A stretch of DNA of 64,000 nt, from positions 3,223,045 to 3,287,044 of the forward strand of contig NC_134936.1 in NCBI RefSeq assembly GCF_051020765.1, given 5' to 3'. Below the pieces are notes generated by a model. It saw only the letters and a program-made list of their open reading frames with translations, was not told where the DNA came from and made no database searches. The first letter of the stretch is position 1; each line of letters starts with the position of its first letter. The DNA comes from Lasioglossum baleicum. Taxonomy: Eukaryota > Arthropoda > Insecta > Hymenoptera > Halictidae. The position numbers were made by a program, and so were the translations under genes. This document shows, in pieces, positions 24,216 through 36,004 of the stretch.

Positions 24216-25563
24216 TTTTTCATATAGTCCAGTCGGCAGGTCGAAAAAAGGCGTCTACCTGGAAAGTATTCCGAACTTAATGAAATTTTGACACGTCATT
24301 TAGGGGTACTCTGGGGAGTCGAATCTCAGTTTTCGACCTCGAGGACCCTGTGCTAACTTGGGGAGGGGGAAAAACCACTACTTTTATTACCTTGTTTTGG
24401 TTTTTCGCCTATCGGACTCGAGTCGGGTACGCGATACATCAGACACATCGGGAAGCTTATGACTAGACTGCGGATTTTATGCATGTATGACAAAAATATA
24501 CACGTTCAATTTAAAGCAGTGGACATGTTAAAAATATTTAAGGACATCAATGTATTAGTTTCAGCTTAATAGGATAATTAAAAGAAGAATACAATTTATA
24601 TTTGGCTCATGTGCCGTGCAATCAATGCAAACATTTTTTATTTTGCATAAAGATCCGCAGTGTACTCACCTTTGTCGGGCGGCTTCTAAAACAATAGAAC
24701 AAGATTGCGCGAACGAGTTATCGCGATACCCGAGAATCAACTGTGCGTTCTTATGAAATAGATAATAATAATAATGGTACGTATTTCTTTCATAACTTGT
24801 CCATAATGTGATTTTTATATAAGTACATTAGGTATATTCGGCAGACATGTGCATGATCGTTATTTGTATTAAAATTTGAAATAATGCACGTTTCACGTGA
24901 AAAAATTATAAGAAAATATTTACAACGTGGTATGTAATAAGTTATGATAACTTTTCAGTGGGTGATGTTTTTATTAACTGTTAAGTAACCTACTTAACTA
25001 TCATTAATCTTACACAAATTCTTAAAAGATAATATATAGTATACAATATAAAATAAAATAGAAATTAACTTAAAATAAAATCATATAAAATAAAAAACTA
25101 GAGGGTTATTGTTGCTCGCTCGCTTCGATCGCTCGCGAGTAGGGTTGTTTTTGCTCGCTCGCTTTGCTCGCTCGCGGATAGGACTGCTCTTGCGAAAGGG
25201 TTAGTGGTACGCATGGCTAGTAGTACCTATAGCTATTAATGTTTTTTTTTTATTTGGTGTGTGACTCTCCACGAGCCACACAAAGAACTTCCCGATTCGT
25301 TAGTTGCAGTATATTATTATCATTATTAAGTGTACGTTTTAAGAAGATTATACGTTTTCAGGGAAATTCAATAGTTTTCTACTTATCAAAATGTTTGCTA
25401 TATGGCGTCACATTAAACCAACATCGTATGCTCGTTGCTCGCTTGGTTCCTTGTTATAGCATACTAATGTTGCAAAATAAATTGTCTTAATTAGTTTTTC
25501 GCAAACGATACAACTCCTCATTATCCGGGTTTGCAGTAGTGATCTTGGTTTTCTTCGATACTG

Positions 25564-26130
25564 TTAATTTAAATTGTCCCAAAATATATAAACTGCGCTC
25601 AATTTTGAAACTCTGCTCAGTGCTACATACAATATTTGTAAAGTTCGCCTTTCTGATTTTTTAAAATCCAAACATACTTTCTCGTATGTTTGTCCCTGAC
25701 TTTTATGAATCGTAATCGCTTCAGCAGGAACCACTGGAAATTGACTACGTGTGATTTGATATTTTTCCTCACTCGACATATTTACTTGATTCGATATTTT
25801 TATTATTGGTGTAAAATTTTGATCAATATTTGTGCATTTTTCATATAATCACGATAACGAGTTCTTACTTTCACTCCTACTCTGGCCAATTGAAAATCTA
25901 ACCACAATATAGACGGAATTTTAGTATTTTCTTGAAAAGTAATAAATTTTAATATTCCGCATGTGTGCTCCATTAATCAATCCGTTTTCAACATCAATGT
26001 TATTAATAATTATCATATAGTTTATATTAATTTTCAATTTAATCTCAGTTAATAATTCGTTTTGAACTGATTGTTTTTTTAAAGATTGTAATATAAATTT
26101 TTTTTTGTACTTTCATCGATATTCTTTGAA
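25564..26130 (-). pseudogene. Helitron (PIF1-like) helicase C-terminal remnant
   Basis: The open piece 25779-25564 reads FPVVPAEAITIHKSQGQTYE and then LYVALSRVS. These are the late helicase motifs of PIF1/Helitron Rep-Hel proteins, which unwind DNA during rolling-circle transposition. Upstream to about 26130 there are further pieces in shifted frames (for example DVENGLINGA, the usual NGA box). It is a frameshifted, truncated helicase tail; no Rep HUH domain or Walker A motif is present. The family call is confident. Confidence 0.8.
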
Positions 26131-26512
26131 AATGTATTCTCGCGAGTAGAGATGATTAACTCACTCTTGCATTTGGATAATTTTCGATTATTGTAAGCGG
26201 AAACATCATCGTAAGGTACAAAAAAAAATTTAAAAAAAATTTTTTTTTTTTAAATTTAAAGTAATCGAAAAAAATTTTTTTGTGTAATTACGTTTGTTTC
26301 TTCGGTAAAAACTTTCCGTTCTCTCGTATAAATTGCATTGTTGAATGAACTTCTTTCGAAAAAACTAAAAAACTACTTGACCAAAATGGACCAAAATCTA
26401 ATCAGCTCTAAGTTACAGCGGGGCATATCGATTGCATCATTCATCATCCTGATCGCGTTGTTACTTTTTCTGAAAACGTTAACGAAAAATTTGATTACAT
26501 AGAAACGACCAT

Positions 26513-26516
<4 letters not shown>

Positions 26517-26556
<40 letters not shown>
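26517..26556. repeat. (CA)n microsatellite
   Basis: An uninterrupted CA run, preceded by CGCGCG. Confidence 0.95.
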
Positions 26557-26558
<2 letters not shown>

Positions 26559-27142
26559 ACATTTTGCTGAAAATAGTCTAAAATGACTGCAATGACCATG
26601 AAACGTGATGATCTGCTAAAAAATCGATTTTCGATTTTCGGGGTCATTACAATAACTTCCCTATAAAATCGGGAAGTTAATTATATAGAGCCTATAGATA
26701 ATACAGAATAAAATATAAACACGAAATATAATACGTATAATGTTTATATTTATATTTCGTTTTTAATTATTGCCATACTTTACCATATTGTAATCTTCTA
26801 GGTGTATTGTATAACTTCCGTAAAGACATTTTAATGATATTATCGATACATATCTAAGTTCATCCGGAGAAAATTCGTTAAAAAGCTAGAAATATTGTCT
26901 TTTAAGTTTTTCACATGAAACGTGCATTATTCAAGCTTTAATACAAATAAAGAGCAGGCACGCGTTTGGCGAATATACCTAATGTAGTTATAAAAAAACC
27001 AAGTATATTAAAAATCACGTTATAAGTAAAGAAAGAAAACCATTATTACCATTATCTATGTCATAAGAACGCAGAGTATTTGAATCTCGGATAACGCAAT
27101 AACTCGTCCGCCCGAACTTGTTCGATTCTTTTCGTACCCGCC

Positions 27143-29856
27143 CGACGAATTCGAAGTCGAATCGAAGGGCCGCCGCGCCGCCGGACTTTCTGCGACCCGA
27201 CCCGACTCGCACCCGAACATCGAGCGGCCCGCACATCCCTAAATTATTTATAATTATAAATATATTATATTAAATGACCTATATTATAATAACCTATATT
27301 AGGTAATTATTATCACACTTTAAATAAGTAAATATGGCTCAAATTATGCCGTATTGAGGCTCATTTTAATTAGAAGGATCTCACAAATACGTTGGTAATT
27401 CCGTAAAAAAGATTGAAAAATAAAAAACTTTCCTATGTGCATTGATGTAATCGGTACGCAGCCTTTTGAACTGTGTCGGCTGCCTCGTACCTCAGTCCCT
27501 CTTTGTCGTTTACGAGCTGTCGTAAAAAAAGTTCTGGTACATATGTTGATAGTCTAAAAATATGATCAATGCTATTTTTCAATTTCTCTAAAAAACCTGC
27601 ATTTGTCGAATTTTTGCGTGTTTTTCACTTTGTGTAATTAACATTTTGAACCAAAAAATCGGGAAAAAATCTCAAATATCAATTTCAATTAAATGCAATT
27701 ATATGATTAAATTAATGCAAGTAAATGGGGAAAATGGACCGAAAATTGAATGGCACAACGACTGTTTAAATAATTCGAAGGAATATCTCGTCCGGCTAGG
27801 CCCTTCATTCCAAATTGTAATATTCCAATATTCCAATATCATTTTAAATATATTCAAGTACTATTTAAAACTATTAATGAGTTTTAACAACAAAATATTT
27901 TAAATAGAAAACTAAATTTTGACATATAAGATAAGATTATAGCAAGCTTGCTATAAATGTCGAAAACTCGAGTCTGGCCAGAGACATTCAATTTTCAGGA
28001 AACACTATTCTATGATGACGAACGGAGAAAAGGGAAGTGAAGCTCGGGGGCTTCGGTCGCCGTGGAGTGGAGTGAAACATTGTAACATGATACGGGTCGG
28101 GTCGGGTATATCGGTGTGAGACTACTAATCAAACAACAAAGCTTAATTATTTATCATTATTTTTTTATAGGATTTTCCTTAACATATTTGGTGAATTTTG
28201 TTTCTTTTTATGAAAATGATACCAAAATTATATAATTCCGATGATATTTGCTTATGCAATGAGCGACGCAAGTTTCGGACACAAAGAAGGACAGCGTCGG
28301 GAAAAAAGAGACGCGGAGAGTCCTTATTCTTTTAAGATTTCGACTTCGACTTCGTCTGCTAGCTCTTCGTCTCGTCGCACAATGTACTCATAAATGAATC
28401 TTGTTTCAGGAAGTGGTTCAGTTCAGAATGAAACAAAATAATGTTACACGCACTTTTTAAATAGCGTCATATATGGTGCAAGAAATATTCGTATAGAGTC
28501 AAATAGAATTATTTTTTTAGATATCTTCGTACGAAATACTGCCTCTAAATAACATTGTATGGATAGGAGCCCTCGAAAATTAGTTTAATTAGTTAATACT
28601 TTTATCTTGTTACTACCTCTACTTTAATAATTGCAGTCAATAATGCTGTCGAGCATTACAAGTATGGGATAAATAAGTAAAAAAATTAATTTTCTGTTTC
28701 CTACTAAGGATCTTAATAAGAACGATTGAATTTTGTCATTACACAACATAACAAAATATTTTTTAAGAATCATTATTTTATATATAACGCAATAATGTTC
28801 AAATTACTTTTAAATTCCAATACATTTGTAGAATATTACGTAGTAATTACTTCCATTTTTCCTACATCTATAAACTATCGATTATATTGTAAACAATTAT
28901 TACAATGGTGATAATAAGGAAAATAAGAATGCAATAAGAGAATTATATATAGTATTATAAGGCAATTACAGAATAGGTAATGTCAGCATTCTACTATATC
29001 ATTCTTCTTCAACTTGACGAATATCTCGTCGATTGTGGAACTTTTACCGCTGTGGTATATCAGATCACTGTAACTTTCCCGTTATCCCCGCGCCCACTCG
29101 CGCCCACTTACCGGTCCCGCGGAATAACACAGGGGCTGGCAGTCTTTAATAGTATCTCGTCGGTGCCGGTAATAGCGCTTGCTCGGAGGTGCGGCGCTCG
29201 GTATAGCGGAGGCGCTGTAGCTCGGCGTTAGCGGCGTAGCGGCGGAGGGGCGGATCAGTGTGTCCAGACAGGGGTAATCGAAAAGGAATCGGGGGGAATA
29301 CAAGTACCCCCTCTCTGATGACCAGAGTAATATGTGACACGTTGCGCGACGAGAATAGAGTGAGGCAGAGTGAGGCGAATGGAAGACACGTTCCGCGTGC
29401 GCGGTAGGGACTGAACGGTGGAATAGGATAAGGGGGAGAGCCTGGAGGGGGAAAAGATGTTGGTTTCAAGTTTCAACATGAATCTGGCCACACTGGGGCG
29501 GATTCCCACTCGGCTTTCACCACTGGGGCTGGATTGGTACCTGCTCGGCGTTTCGCCACTGAGGTGGAGGGAATGGTCGGTCGGTCGTGGACGGAGGATC
29601 AGGAACGGGGGACCGAAGACCAGGAGGTGTCGACTCCTTTGTTAAAAAGTGGAAACGAATTTAGTCGTTCATCGATCCTTACGCTTATTGGCAGCACAGT
29701 AGCGCCCCTGGCCGCACCTGGCGGTGGGGATAGAAGCTGTATCTCCACTTTGACGGAGTCCAGCTGTCCAACTAAATATTCAACCATTTTCCACGTGCCC
29801 ATCGACATCGCTGGACGCAATATTTGCCATTTCAGACTATTTTTGCGAATTCTTTC
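27143..29856. other. mostly AT-rich, unassigned; GC-rich block at 29080-29800
   Basis: The AT-rich part contains GGGTCGGGTCGGG motifs near 28095 that echo the CCCGACCCGAC patch at 27195. The block 29080-29800 is GC-rich with overlapping open frames on both strands (for example 29599-29886 minus) but no protein motif I know, so I do not call a gene. It may be a decayed LTR or promoter region. Confidence 0.35.
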
Positions 29857-29980
29857 TACAGGGTTTGGCAGAAATAACTCCCACATTTAGTTTTATTTGA
29901 GAAATAAAGTTTCTGGTAATACCTCGTACCACTATTTTCAATCCTCCTTTGAAATATGGGAGTTATTGCCGCACTCTGTA
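29857..29980. mobile_element. short hairpin MITE (ACAGGGT...ACTCTGT)
   Basis: ACAGGGTTTGGCAGAAATAACTCCCA at the left pairs with TGGGAGTTATTGCCGCACTCTGT at the right. It is about 124 bp with no coding capacity. Confidence 0.55.
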
Positions 29981-30179
29981 TTTAATTCTGAGAATTTATA
30001 TGACTATTTTTATAATATCATAATTTTTATAATATCATAATTTTTAGAATCTTTATACGTAGAAAATTAATTTTCTACGAAAACAGATTCATATAACCTT
30101 CATTAGCTAGCGAAGAATACGCTAACACGTACATGCAAGGTTAACTATGTATGAGTACACGTTTGTGTGATCACCACAC

Positions 30180-30457
30180 ACATATACGTTGTAGTTCGGC
30201 TTCCGATCTTAGCTGAGAGGGCGCCTTGAACAGTGCTTCGAAAAAGTACCAGAGTCGACACCCCCTGCCGAAGACCCTGAATCGGCGTTTGTCCGGGGTA
30301 CTTATCCGCGGACGCGTTCATCTTCACTCGCGAGAAACCGGTTCGTCGCGGTGGCCCTCTCGCGGTCGCGGTCTCGCGGCTGGCTAGTAGGCGCGGAGTT
30401 CCGACGGTGCTCTATTGGCGGGAATAGTTTCGCGCCAGGAAGGATGTAACCGTCACA
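30180..30457 (-). other. possible solo LTR piece (TGTGACGGTTACATCC)
   Basis: On the minus strand the sequence begins TGTGACGGTTACATCC, like 15291, followed by GC-rich DNA with CCAATAG. The other end is not clear. No coding sequence is attached. Confidence 0.3.
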
Positions 30458-31658
30458 ATATGTATATGTATAACCAGAGTGATGGTCTCACTCTGAAAAT
30501 AGAGGTTTTCCTCTCTCATCTCCACAGCGTGTTTAGAAACAAAAAGTAAACAAACGCCGCGCCGGGACAGGCTTACGTTGTCGCAGAGCATGCAGGAATA
30601 CGAAACAGTCAATACAGTATTAGCTATAGTTTTTTGCGAATATCTCGAAAACTAAAATCGAGCGGCGGTAACATGTATAGGAAAAAGTCGTTCAAAACGT
30701 AGAGATCTGTAACATATTTAAATTTAATCAAATTCTGAGAGGAAGCCCCTAATGTAAATAATTACCTTCACATCTCATGTGTGCCGTATGAAATTTTTAG
30801 ATGGTGTATAGTGTGTATACAGAGTTGCAGAGTACGTACATAGTAGGCGAAATGACACTATTGGTTTCCCTAAAATGAGTATTTTAATGTTTTCCGGTGT
30901 ATCTGAAATAATTTTTGATATCATATATCTGTGGTTGTCAGGAAGAATGCCGCATGTCACATATTTTCACTTTCGAGATATTGCCGTTTTAAGTTTTCAT
31001 CGCTAATGCTTCGACATTGGAAATCGGTTAAATTGCATTATTTTTTGGAGTCTTTCAATTTTGTTTTCATGACTTTTTTCTGATAAATAGGTAAATCCTA
31101 TACTATAAAGCTCAATTAATGCGTAAACTCGAATTTTTTGAAATTGTTATATGCAGCGTTTTTCCTTGCAAAAGTTTTGTCGCATTTCAAATAAGTATGT
31201 AATTTTGCTTGTACATCGGAAACACATGTTGCTAATTAGTCATTGGGATACGCGAATTGACAGGTTACCTGAATGATAGCAACAAGTTGTTACAAATAAT
31301 GAACAAAAACACGGTATTTTAAAGAGAAAAAATCGTGAATATGACTATATTTTTAAACATTTTTTCACGCTTGAACCGGTGGAAACATTTGCAGAACAAA
31401 GAAATGTGTTCGAGATTCGAATTATGGGATTTGCCGGTCGTTACGCCAACCGTCGAGCTACATTTGCTCTGGCTTTTTTCAGCCTGTTTAGAGTCGCGTA
31501 GCGATCGCTCGTTACCGTTGCGCACGGCCGCGAGGTGTTTTTAAGCGCCCATCACCGGTAAATCCCATGGTTTGAATCTCGAACGTTGCGTCTTCCCGGA
31601 TCATGCGATTGATCCGGAACCAATCGCGTGCGACCCCGCCTGCCGTTCCGAAGAAGAT
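30458..31658. other. old repeats and unassigned DNA
   Basis: About 30640-30730 matches 14660-14770. The rest is AT-rich, with no gene or clear structure. Confidence 0.4.
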
Positions 31659-31661
31659 TTA

Positions 31662-31827
31662 GGGTGTGCGCATACCAGAGCGTCTGGAGAAGGCCGCGGA
31701 GCCTTGCTCTCCGTCTACCTGCTAGAGATTTGTTGACGCATGGACTCCTTGCTCCTTTCCTCCAAGGCTCCCTGCCTTCTCGAAACGATCCGCGGCCTTC
31801 TCGAGACGCTCTGGTATGCGCACACCC
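31662..31827. mobile_element. Harbinger-type MITE, 166 bp
   Basis: Terminal inverted repeats GGGTGTGCGCATACCAGAGC are flanked by TTA at 31659-31661 and 31828-31830. The terminus resembles that of the autonomous element at 3788 (GGTGAGCGCATACTAG). It is non-coding and probably mobilised in trans by a Harbinger transposase. Confidence 0.82.
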
Positions 31828-31831
31828 TTAA

Positions 31832-32484
31832 AGGAGCGTTTATAGTCCGCTTCGCGCGGAACGTTTCGCGCGACTTTTGGGACGCGGCGCGAAAAAGCGG
31901 GTCATAAATTTCGAGCGGGTCGACGGGCCCGCTGTGCGAGGCACGAAAAAATGTCTCTACAGCTTCACGGTTCGTTTAGGTAAACCACCGATAGCTTTCC
32001 GGCGGTAGGATATCTTCGGAGACCCTTTTTTGTGCCACGCACAGCGGGGGGCACAGCGGGCCCGTCGACCCGCTCGAAATTTATGACCCGCTTTCGCGCC
32101 ACGTCCCAAAAATCGCGCGAAACGTCTCGCGCTGTTGGGGTTATGTGAGAAATATCGTGCGTATTTACGCACAGGCCATGCGATGGACACATAAAGAATT
32201 TATTTAACAGAAAATATATATACTGCATAAGCACTGCAGTTGCTCAGCGATACAATAATTATAAGATTAACGTACATCTTTACACTTGTGATTCATCACC
32301 AAAATTATAGAATTACATTGAAAACGATCTATCACGAACGAAGGAGACGAAGAATGTCGACACAACCCGACAACTCCCGAAATCGCCTATTCGTCTGGCA
32401 AGACGCGCCAAATTTGAAACGTCCTATGATGCAGCAAATCGAATGTAACCTCTCATACGCGCGAAGCGGACTATAAACGCTCCT
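31832..32484. mobile_element. Harbinger-type MITE, 653 bp
   Basis: Terminal inverted repeats AGGAGCGTTTATAGTCCGC are flanked by TAA at 31829-31831 and 32485-32487. The subterminal AGCGGGTCGACGGGCCCGC block is inverted inside it and resembles AGCGGGCCGACGG in the long Harbinger arms (about 3890). It abuts the 166-bp MITE, so the two share the TTAA between them. Confidence 0.8.
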
Positions 32485-32487
32485 TAA

Positions 32488-33396
32488 AGGCCCTCCCTTG
32501 GCGGAGCGAGCCTCTTTCGCTGTGTACAGTTAATCAATCACGTTCTTTCTCAGTTATTAGAGACAATCATTGCTCTTTATTTCAATTTGCTTATTGCGAA
32601 AGATAGTTCGAGTCGTCGTCGATTCTACATCATTTCTCGTCGCGATCCGTGCATCTGCCCGCGTTAAGATTTCCGACGGCGCGTTGAAGATCTCCGTTCA
32701 CGGCGGCCCTCGTTAAGGGACGCACAAGATTTCCGTCGAGCGACAACAAGACAGAATCTCGCACGCGCAAGATATCCGCAAATCGAGACCGGCGATTCTC
32801 TATATATCATCCATTTGAATAAAGTGCAATTGTGATTTACATTGGACATATCGCTTTTATCCCTCATTCGCACGATCCATCATTGCCATCCTCGCGCGGT
32901 CAATTCTGAGCGGTTCCAGCATCAGGCGCCTCCGACCGTCGGTCGACGCCGAACAAAATGTCTAATATTGTTTCTAATGATTATTTAAAATCATTATCTA
33001 TTAAGAAGAATTCACCAAGTGGCAGGAACGTTTCCTATTCCCATGATGTTGTAAAGGAGAGCTACCGATAGTTTACCTTGTTACACCGATCGCGTTGTAG
33101 CAAATGGTATTACAATAAAGATGCCGGGATCGAGTGATAGGAATTTTACGGAAGCTAGGTCTAGATCGTGATGAATTCGAAATGGACAACTCACGGTTTT
33201 TTAATCTTTGAACCGGGTGTCTCCGATTTCAGTCCACGTTTAATGACGATATTAAAACTATTGTTGATTCAGATCGTTATGTGGTATGCGCACGGTCGCG
33301 TAACTCGGTTGAAACTTTTGAAAATATTGCGTATACTCGCTAAGGAGGTTACAGCTGATCTAAATTCGGCGTTAACGGTTCTCGCCGGTCGAACAG
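32488..33396 (+). other. possible LTR/leader region, unassigned
   Basis: About 32525-32960 has LTR-like traits (TGTACAGTTAATC start, AATAAA near 32819 followed by a GT-rich stretch). It is followed by an ATG at 32959 with a short frame of about 37 codons that stops at about 33070. No gag motif is visible. I leave the type open. Confidence 0.25.
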
Positions 33397-33777
33397 GTGA
33401 ATTTCCCCACTATATCCTCGCACACGAGAACTCACATTGTTTTTCAAATCGAGGCACCGTCGCGTCGGGTCTTCGCTGGGGTAGAACACTTACAAATGTT
33501 ATTACAAAACTTTTTTCACAATAGAAATATAATATACAAAGCCGCAGATAATAACACTAATTTTAATATGCAAAAAAGAGTTCCCCAAGGCTCGGCGTTA
33601 TCACCTATATTGTGGAACCTTCTCTATGACGAGATGCTAAATTTAAACTTTCCAGAAGGAGTTAATGTAATTGCATACGCGGAAGATATTTTAGTATACT
33701 CCGCGGATCGCAATTTAAATAAATTAAAAAGAAACATTGAAACTACTATCAATAAATATACAGGGTGTCCCAGCTAA
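33397..33777 (+). pseudogene. R1-like non-LTR reverse transcriptase fragment
   Basis: The piece VPQGSALSPILWNLLYDEML followed by NVIAYAEDILVYSA spans the RT B-C motifs of R1/I-type non-LTR elements. The catalytic YADD box reads YAED, so one of the two acidic metal-binding residues is changed. There is no endonuclease, no earlier RT motif in the same frame, and the frame runs into TACAGGGTGTCC, the end of another element, at 33762. It is a dead fragment. Confidence 0.8.
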
Positions 33778-33879
33778 CTTCGCCACCTTGAATATCTTTG
33801 TTGTTTTTAAAGATACGTCAAATGTCTGAAGGAGAAAGTTGAATGGTAAAATGGGGCTCATAAGATACCAACAAAATTT

Positions 33880-34490
33880 TTTTTCATGCAAGTTGTTTGA
33901 TGCAGTAAAATATGATGATTTTGGTGAAGTTCAGGGTCTTATAAATCAAGGAGTTAGTGTTAAGGTGAAAGATAGTGACGGACAAACACTTTTGCAATGT
34001 GCAGTTAGTAATGGTAAGCTAATAGTAGTAAAATACCTTGTAGAGAAAGGTGCTGATGTTGCTCTTTTGTAATGTAAAGGATAATTCTGGTAGAACACCA
34101 CTGCACTATGCTGCTGATCATGGTAAGCTAGAGGTAGTACGATACCTTATAGAAGAGAAAAACGCTAATATTGATGTAAAGGATAATTATGGGGACACAC
34201 CTTTGCACTTTGCTGCTATTATTGGTAAGCTAGATGTAGTGAAATACCTTATAGAGAAAGGCGCTAAGATTGACTTGAAAGTTAATGATGAAGTACCCTT
34301 AGAGGTTCTAGAAAGAAGAGGTCATAGAAGTTTAGCAGATTCCATTATTAAAGAATTAACAGAGAGGTTGATTACTATAGACTCAAGTAATCAACCTGAA
34401 ATAGCAACAAGCAATGCAAGTCAAAAATCTTCATGGATAAATGATTTAGTTGGTTGGGTGAAAAATTCTATAGGTGGGTTAGTAGGTTCT
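33880..34490 (+). pseudogene. Wolbachia-type ankyrin-repeat gene, 5' part
   Basis: The reading frame has at least three ankyrin repeats: GQTLLQCAVSNGKLIVVKYL, GRTPLHYAADHGKLEVVRYL and GDTPLHFAAIIGKLDVVKYL, each with VEKGADV- or IEKGAKI-type ends. This arrangement and the following serine-rich linker and SSWINDLVGWVKNSIGGL segment resemble ankyrin proteins of Wolbachia and related Rickettsiales; the origin is an inference. A 10-base insertion near 34060 introduces a frame change and stop. At 34490 the gene is cut by a retroposon, and its continuation is at 35704. No start codon with a bacterial leader is visible, so the 5' end is missing. Ankyrin repeats mediate protein binding. Confidence 0.75.
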
Positions 34491-35692
34491 TCGCAAGGCG
34501 GGTCAGTGGCTCAGGTGGTAGAGTGTCTGATTCGTAGCAGGAAGGCCAGGGTTCCGATTCCCGGGTGTGGCATAAATTTCCAAGGTGGTTTTTTCTCCTG
34601 CTACGGGCTCGGTACCTACTGTCGGGGTCATAGGGCAACCAATGGCAATAATTTCCCCTTCATCCAGGGAATCGGTGAACAGTTGGAAGCCCAAGTTGGC
34701 CATCCCGTTTCAATAAGTGCACCCGCCGCTGCTCTATCTCCCCTGTTTGGGGGATAGAGTAAGGAAAAGGGGGTGGTCAGCGAACAAATGGTACCACTGT
34801 GGAAACTGGTCATGGACCCTACTAAAAAATGGAATCAAGAAACGCAAACGGAATTAAGAAACCTTTACGGGAAAGGCCGGGTGGACGGAGCTAATTGCTG
34901 AACACCGACCAGAACCGAGGAGATGGTCACATCCAAACAATCAGCCATACTTTCTAGGATGTATCAAGCCCACCCAAGAAGGAAGATCTCGACGAACCCG
35001 ATATCAAATCTCTCAGGAGACAGATTTCGGCAAAGTTGGTGAACCCTTCCTTCTCAACCCCAGCGCGAAGTAGACTCGGCAAGAGAAGACCGTATGGAAT
35101 TGATATCTCGGCCCAGCCGTGATTTCGATAAAGTCGGATCGGATCCCAAGTAGCAGCAACTTCCTGCCAATGGTCAAACAATACGCGGTCCCTTGCATCT
35201 TGAACTCCCAATAGACTCACAGCACAGGCGGAGGGATTAGCCCTAGGGGAGGGTGTGGGCAGGTTTCTGGACTATCCGGAAACAGAGTAGGGACGGGCTT
35301 CAAAAACTTGACAAATTCGACATGAAAATTATGGTGAAGTGGGGGGAGTCTGAAAGGGCAGGCGAGACACCCTGCAGGTCTGAAGGTGAGGGGCCCGACG
35401 TTCACACCGAGCCGTAAAACAGCTCAAAAACTGACAAAAATTAGTTAGCATGGCCCGCTCATCAATGATGACCGACCCGTCTAGTAAGTCGACGACTCTG
35501 AAAATGGCCCGGGCCAAATAAAACAGAGGGGACGGCTGAAAAACGTGGATACCTGCAACCCGCAAAAGGGCCGAGTGCCGGCAGCGCCAATTGTGATACT
35601 GGTGATGAAAGATCCGGTGTGCCTTAAGGAAGCGAGGGGCGGCCGACCCGCCTTTCCCCGGCAAACGCACTTACTACTGCTACTACTACTAC
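34491..35692 (+). mobile_element. tRNA-promoter retroposon (SINE-like), 11-bp TSD
   Basis: The 1,202-bp insert is bounded by exact direct repeats TAGTAGGTTCT at 34480-34490 and 35693-35703. Near its 5' end it has pol III-like boxes: TGGCTCAGGTGGTAG (A box) and GGTTCCGATTCCC (B box), spaced as in a tRNA. It ends in TAC repeats instead of poly(A). The body has no coding capacity that I recognise. It is long for a SINE; it could be a composite SINE or a tail of a non-LTR element joined to a tRNA head. Confidence 0.8.
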
Positions 35693-35703
35693 TAGTAGGT
35701 TCT

Positions 35704-35790
35704 AGAGCTGCTCTGCCTGAAACTTCAGCAAATAATTCTAATACAGCAAAAAATCCTGGTTTGATTTTCTCTGTGCAATTAAATCATAAT
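35704..35790 (+). pseudogene. Wolbachia-type ankyrin gene, 3' part
   Basis: Directly after the second copy of the target duplication the frame continues as AALPETSANNSNTAKN and on to about 35790, then merges into insect repeat DNA. Its amino-acid make-up fits the linker that precedes the insertion at 34490. It is short, so assignment rests on position and composition. Confidence 0.55.
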
Positions 35791-35816
35791 CCTAACATAT
35801 GTCCTTTATGTAACCT

Positions 35817-36004
35817 TCAAAATGAGTCTTGGCGAAATAGTGTTTTCATTATCTGTGTCATATAGCCCAATTTTTTTATTCAAACTTTAATCAATAAAAT
35901 ATTTTCCACTTTGTTCGATGAACTTTTGCCATCTTTTTGGCATCTTTTTGGGTTATGCCAAGAGCAGATAGTGGAAATATTATTTCGCCAAGACTAATTT
36001 TGAA
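35817..36004. repeat. small inverted repeat
   Basis: CTTCAAAATGAGTCTTGGCG at 35816 pairs with CGCCAAGACTAATTTTGAAG at 35983-36003. Confidence 0.6.

Larger units (their letters stand above)
24675..27142. mobile_element. inverted-repeat element around a Helitron helicase fragment
   Basis: Arms of about 310 bp (24675-24985 and 26832-27142, positions summing to 51817) are inverted copies. They share GTCGGGCGG, GTTCTTATGA, ATAATAATGG, ACATTAGGTATATTCG and AATAATGCACGTTTCA. The centre holds a broken Helitron/PIF1 helicase end, a Ser/Leu-codon rich CGCTCGCT repeat patch (25110-25190) and a CA microsatellite. No target duplication was resolved. Arms and core may have separate origins. Confidence 0.65.

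Noticed and set aside
24035..24223. Small acidic protein gene
   Set aside because: The frame is created by a 27-bp minisatellite and has no start context or conserved domain.
29599..29886. 95-residue minus-strand protein
   Set aside because: No known motif and overlapped by open frames on the other strand; part of the frame lies in a hairpin MITE at its 5' side.
34503..34575. tRNA gene
   Set aside because: A and B boxes are present but no complete cloverleaf with acceptor stem; it is the head of a retroposon bounded by target duplications.
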